A DNA stretch of 64,000 bases from Rhizophagus irregularis. Taxonomy: Eukaryota > Glomeromycota > Glomeromycetes > Glomerales > Glomeraceae. Positions 62,012 to 64,000 of this stretch are shown here, piece by piece (within the stretch, counting starts at the first letter, position 1; each line of letters begins with the position of its first letter). Under the pieces are notes generated by a model. It was not told the DNA's origin. It ran no database searches and saw only the letters and a list, made by a program, of their open reading frames with translations. The stretch lies in assembly GCF_026210795.1 (NCBI RefSeq), contig NC_089451.1:2898001-2962000 (forward strand). Direction: 5' to 3'. Position numbers and translations under genes: made by a program.

Positions 62012-64000
62012 TTAAAAGGAGTCAATCTTGCTGCATACACGATCAAGATCCTCTTCATCCCAGTCATCGATGAGTCCATTGGCGGCTTCCCATTCACGTT
62101 CCATATCAGTTTTTGGACGTTCCTCGGGGATCTCTCGCGCTTTACCCTTATCTGCCCTCATAGTTTCATAACCAGAGGGGGTGGAAATAATCTCGGCATC
62201 ACGATTATCCTTGTATATTCTTATTAAATCTGCGAGTTCTTTACGGCTAGGTATTTTAGGTAAGTATCCATTATATTCGATCCAGTCCTTGAAGCGGTCT
62301 ACTACCTCCATAAGGTAGTACTGGTACTCGTCCTCAATACGCGTTGTGGGACATTCCTCTATTTCAAACGCGAGTATTTCCCAGTCATATTTGTCTGACG
62401 CGTCTTGGTACTTGGCCCATAATTCCTTACCTGTATTGTAGAGATCATTGAAGGCCTGGTCTTTTGAATTTTTAACCCACGGTTTGCGATCCCATCGGTG
62501 TCTTTCATGCCAAGCCCAATGCGCTCGAGTGCCTTCCTTTGGTTCAGGATCCCGGTCAACTTCTGGTTCTGTGTCGGGTTCTGGGATAAATTGCTCTTCA
62601 GGAGCCGGTTCTGGGTCAGGCTTAGTGACAGATGCAGAAGATTCTGCGGGAGATTCGGGTTGTTGTTCAGGAGTTGGGTTCACAGTTGTAAAATCTGAGT
62701 CTGATAATAAGTCGTCTAAGACGTCGTAGTTATCTGGCTCGGGGGCAGACGGTTTTTCAGGAACTGGGTTTGCAGTTGTAGAATCCGAGTCTGATAACAA
62801 GTCATCTAAGACGTCGTAGTCATCTAGCTTGGGGGCAGATGGTTTTTCTTCCCTTAACTCTTGTAAACGTTCTTTTAAGTGGTCAGGCTTGGGTGGAAGC
62901 AGTGGAGGAGTTTTGCGAATTACAGGTGCGGGTTTTTCTTCAACGGGTTCGGGTTTTTCCTCTGTGGGTTCGGGTTTTTTCTCAGCGGATTTTTCCTCAG
63001 CGGGTTCGGATTTTTCTTGTACGTCTTGTGAATTGTTAGCTGGATTATATATATTTGCCAAGAACTTATCCAAGGCATTGGGGTCTGATGCGGGTTTCTT
63101 AGAAGTCTCTATATCAATTCCTTCTATATCTATCTCGTCTGTTTCGTGGATCCAGTTTTTGCCGAGGTATTTATTGTAAAGATCCTCCCTGGATATACTA
63201 TATACTCGGGTTAACTTTTTATTTATATAAGTCCGATTACTATTTATACTCAACTCATTTGATAGGATTCTAGAAGCGTTTATCTTTGATAAGGGTGTAA
63301 TGCCACGAGTTTCGCAATATGAAGTATATACCCTATAAAATTCTTGAACAGGTAGGTCGGTCATATAATTTTTCACTATGAGGTATGTGTCCTTTATAAA
63401 TTGGAATAGCGGTGGAAGAGTTGAGATGATATGTTCCTGTTTGGATGTTGTCATGGGTGGCGGATTTCCATTGAAGTCTGAGTAAGTATTCGCAATGGCT
63501 CTCAAATAAGCATAGAATGCCTCACTGGCGCCTGGGTATTTCATAGCGTCACCGAGTTTTTTGAAGTAGTTGAGGTCTCCCTTGCGGGATGGTGACACAT
63601 CCAAGAACACTGTGCGCCTATCATCATTATCCACTCTGAGAGCATTTTCGTTGGTTAGGACGATAGTAGACATAAAGTTTTTATAATGTGTTGGTGTCTT
63701 GTATTTTTCATGGATTTCCATTATGTCACTCGTTACCTTATCCTTTAAAGAGCGATACAGATTATTCCACTGGCTTTTTTCCGTGGGCATTTCCTCGAGA
63801 AGAAGAAGAATCTTACCCTGTAATTGCCCATTGAAACTTCCACGAATCGTCTGAGGATCGCTGGTCTTATAAACGAGTTGAGTGCCTAGGACGCTGCGCT
63901 GAATGAAATCTGTTATAATGCCTTTGCCCCAACCCTGTCCAGATTTCAGGTAAAGGATCGAGTACATCTTCCTTCCAGCAGATACACCGGCCAACCACTT
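62012..64000 (-). CDS. SF3/D5-type helicase of the virus-like element (start lies outside the window)
   Basis: A replicative helicase of the kind coupled to primase in large DNA viruses. The frame is open at the window edge, so the N-terminal part is missing from view. Walker A is LKSGQGWGKGIITDFI (near 63930), Walker B is GKILLLLEEMP (near 63815) and the sensor block is STIVLTNENALR (near 63660), followed by DRRTVFLDVS. A long Pro/Glu-rich linker has repeated units (SAPKLDDYDVLDDLLSDSDS and a near copy about 35 residues later). The C-terminal region is Trp-rich and acidic. The linker repeat and length are unusual for the family. Confidence 0.85.
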   Translation of the reverse strand, partial: KWLAGVSAGRKMYSILYLKSGQGWGKGIITDFIQRSVLGTQLVYKTSDPQTIRGSFNGQLQGKILLLLEEMPTEKSQWNNLYRSLKDKVTSDIMEIHEKYKTPTHYKNFMSTIVLTNENALRVDNDDRRTVFLDVSPSRKGDLNYFKKLGDAMKYPGASEAFYAYLRAIANTYSDFNGNPPPMTTSKQEHIISTLPPLFQFIKDTYLIVKNYMTDLPVQEFYRVYTSYCETRGITPLSKINASRILSNELSINSNRTYINKKLTRVYSISREDLYNKYLGKNWIHETDEIDIEGIDIETSKKPASDPNALDKFLANIYNPANNSQDVQEKSEPAEEKSAEKKPEPTEEKPEPVEEKPAPVIRKTPPLLPPKPDHLKERLQELREEKPSAPKLDDYDVLDDLLSDSDSTTANPVPEKPSAPEPDNYDVLDDLLSDSDFTTVNPTPEQQPESPAESSASVTKPDPEPAPEEQFIPEPDTEPEVDRDPEPKEGTRAHWAWHERHRWDRKPWVKNSKDQAFNDLYNTGKELWAKYQDASDKYDWEILAFEIEECPTTRIEDEYQYYLMEVVDRFKDWIEYNGYLPKIPSRKELADLIRIYKDNRDAEIISTPSGYETMRADKGKAREIPEERPKTDMEREWEAANGLIDDWDEEDLDRVCSKIDSF

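Larger units (their letters stand above)
49900..64000. mobile_element. Polinton-like virus-like element (partial, continues past the right edge)
   Basis: The block is compact, intronless and visibly richer in G and C than the host DNA to its left. Gene content fits the Polinton/Maverick group: chromodomain integrase, family-B DNA polymerase, A32/FtsK-type packaging ATPase and an SF3/D5-type helicase, with small ORFs carrying motifs known from large DNA viruses. Unusual for the group are a Gag-like and a retropepsin-like ORF and two F-box-like ORFs. The left end lies near 49.9-50.2 kb; no terminal inverted repeat could be tested because the right end is outside. It looks largely whole in this window, with about one break, made by a small hAT-like insertion. 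The long open frames suggest a young element. Confidence 0.85.

Noticed and set aside
62448-63179. Ser/Gly-rich plus-strand frames opposite the helicase linker
   Set aside because: They are shadows of the Pro/Glu repeat linker of the helicase.

Overview
The window looks like nuclear DNA of an arbuscular mycorrhizal fungus (Glomeromycotina, Rhizophagus-like). The first 50 kb is extremely AT-rich. It has short spliceosomal introns (GTAAGT...CTAAC...TAG, about 60-130 nt) and carries the families that are expanded in those fungi: F-box proteins, BTB-BACK-TLDc proteins, RING-TPR proteins and kinase-like remnants. Between them lie LINEs, Tc1/mariner, Harbinger and hAT elements. I saw no rRNA, tRNA or CRISPR. 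The species call is inference from gene families and composition.

Layout. 1-5.6 kb: a LINE on the minus strand (ORF1 whole, ORF2 open to the window edge). 5.6-7.2 kb: AT-rich spacer with degenerate repeats. 7.3-9.9 kb: a short plus-strand gene and, antisense to it, the most striking feature of the window. This is a tandem array of about 100-bp units, each reading on the minus strand as acceptor AG, exactly 3 nt, donor GT, with a CTAAC-like branch site. It sits inside a plausible 73-codon reading frame, so it may be a gene with 19 single-codon microexons. 10-24 kb: mostly non-coding, with decayed genes (BTB-BACK-TLDc, kinase tail, Tc1/mariner) and a 670-bp tandem repeat. 24.3-25.8 kb: F-box gene. 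26-35.4 kb: two paralogous TLDc loci in inverted orientation; the plus copy is filled with nested insertions, including a hAT-like element with 8-bp target duplications and an apparently complete Harbinger element with 50-bp perfect terminal repeats. 36.4-37.9 kb: a second F-box gene. 38.3-42.3 kb: a six-exon RING-TPR gene whose introns I could place. 42.6-49.9 kb: a second LINE with few breaks.

50.0-64.0 kb: a compact, intronless, clearly more GC-rich block that runs off the right edge. It is a Polinton-like (virus-like) element with a chromodomain integrase, an A32/FtsK-type packaging ATPase, a family-B DNA polymerase and an SF3/D5-type helicase. It also has small ORFs resembling giant-virus modules, two F-box-like ORFs, and a Gag-like plus retropepsin-like pair in place of any recognisable jelly-roll capsid or adenain-like protease. 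A 10-bp motif (AAYTGAAGAT) lies 24-37 bp before four of its genes. The element looks largely whole within the window, with one obvious interruption (a small hAT-like insertion), so it is probably young.

The two observations most worth following are the microexon array and the Gag-bearing Polinton-like element.
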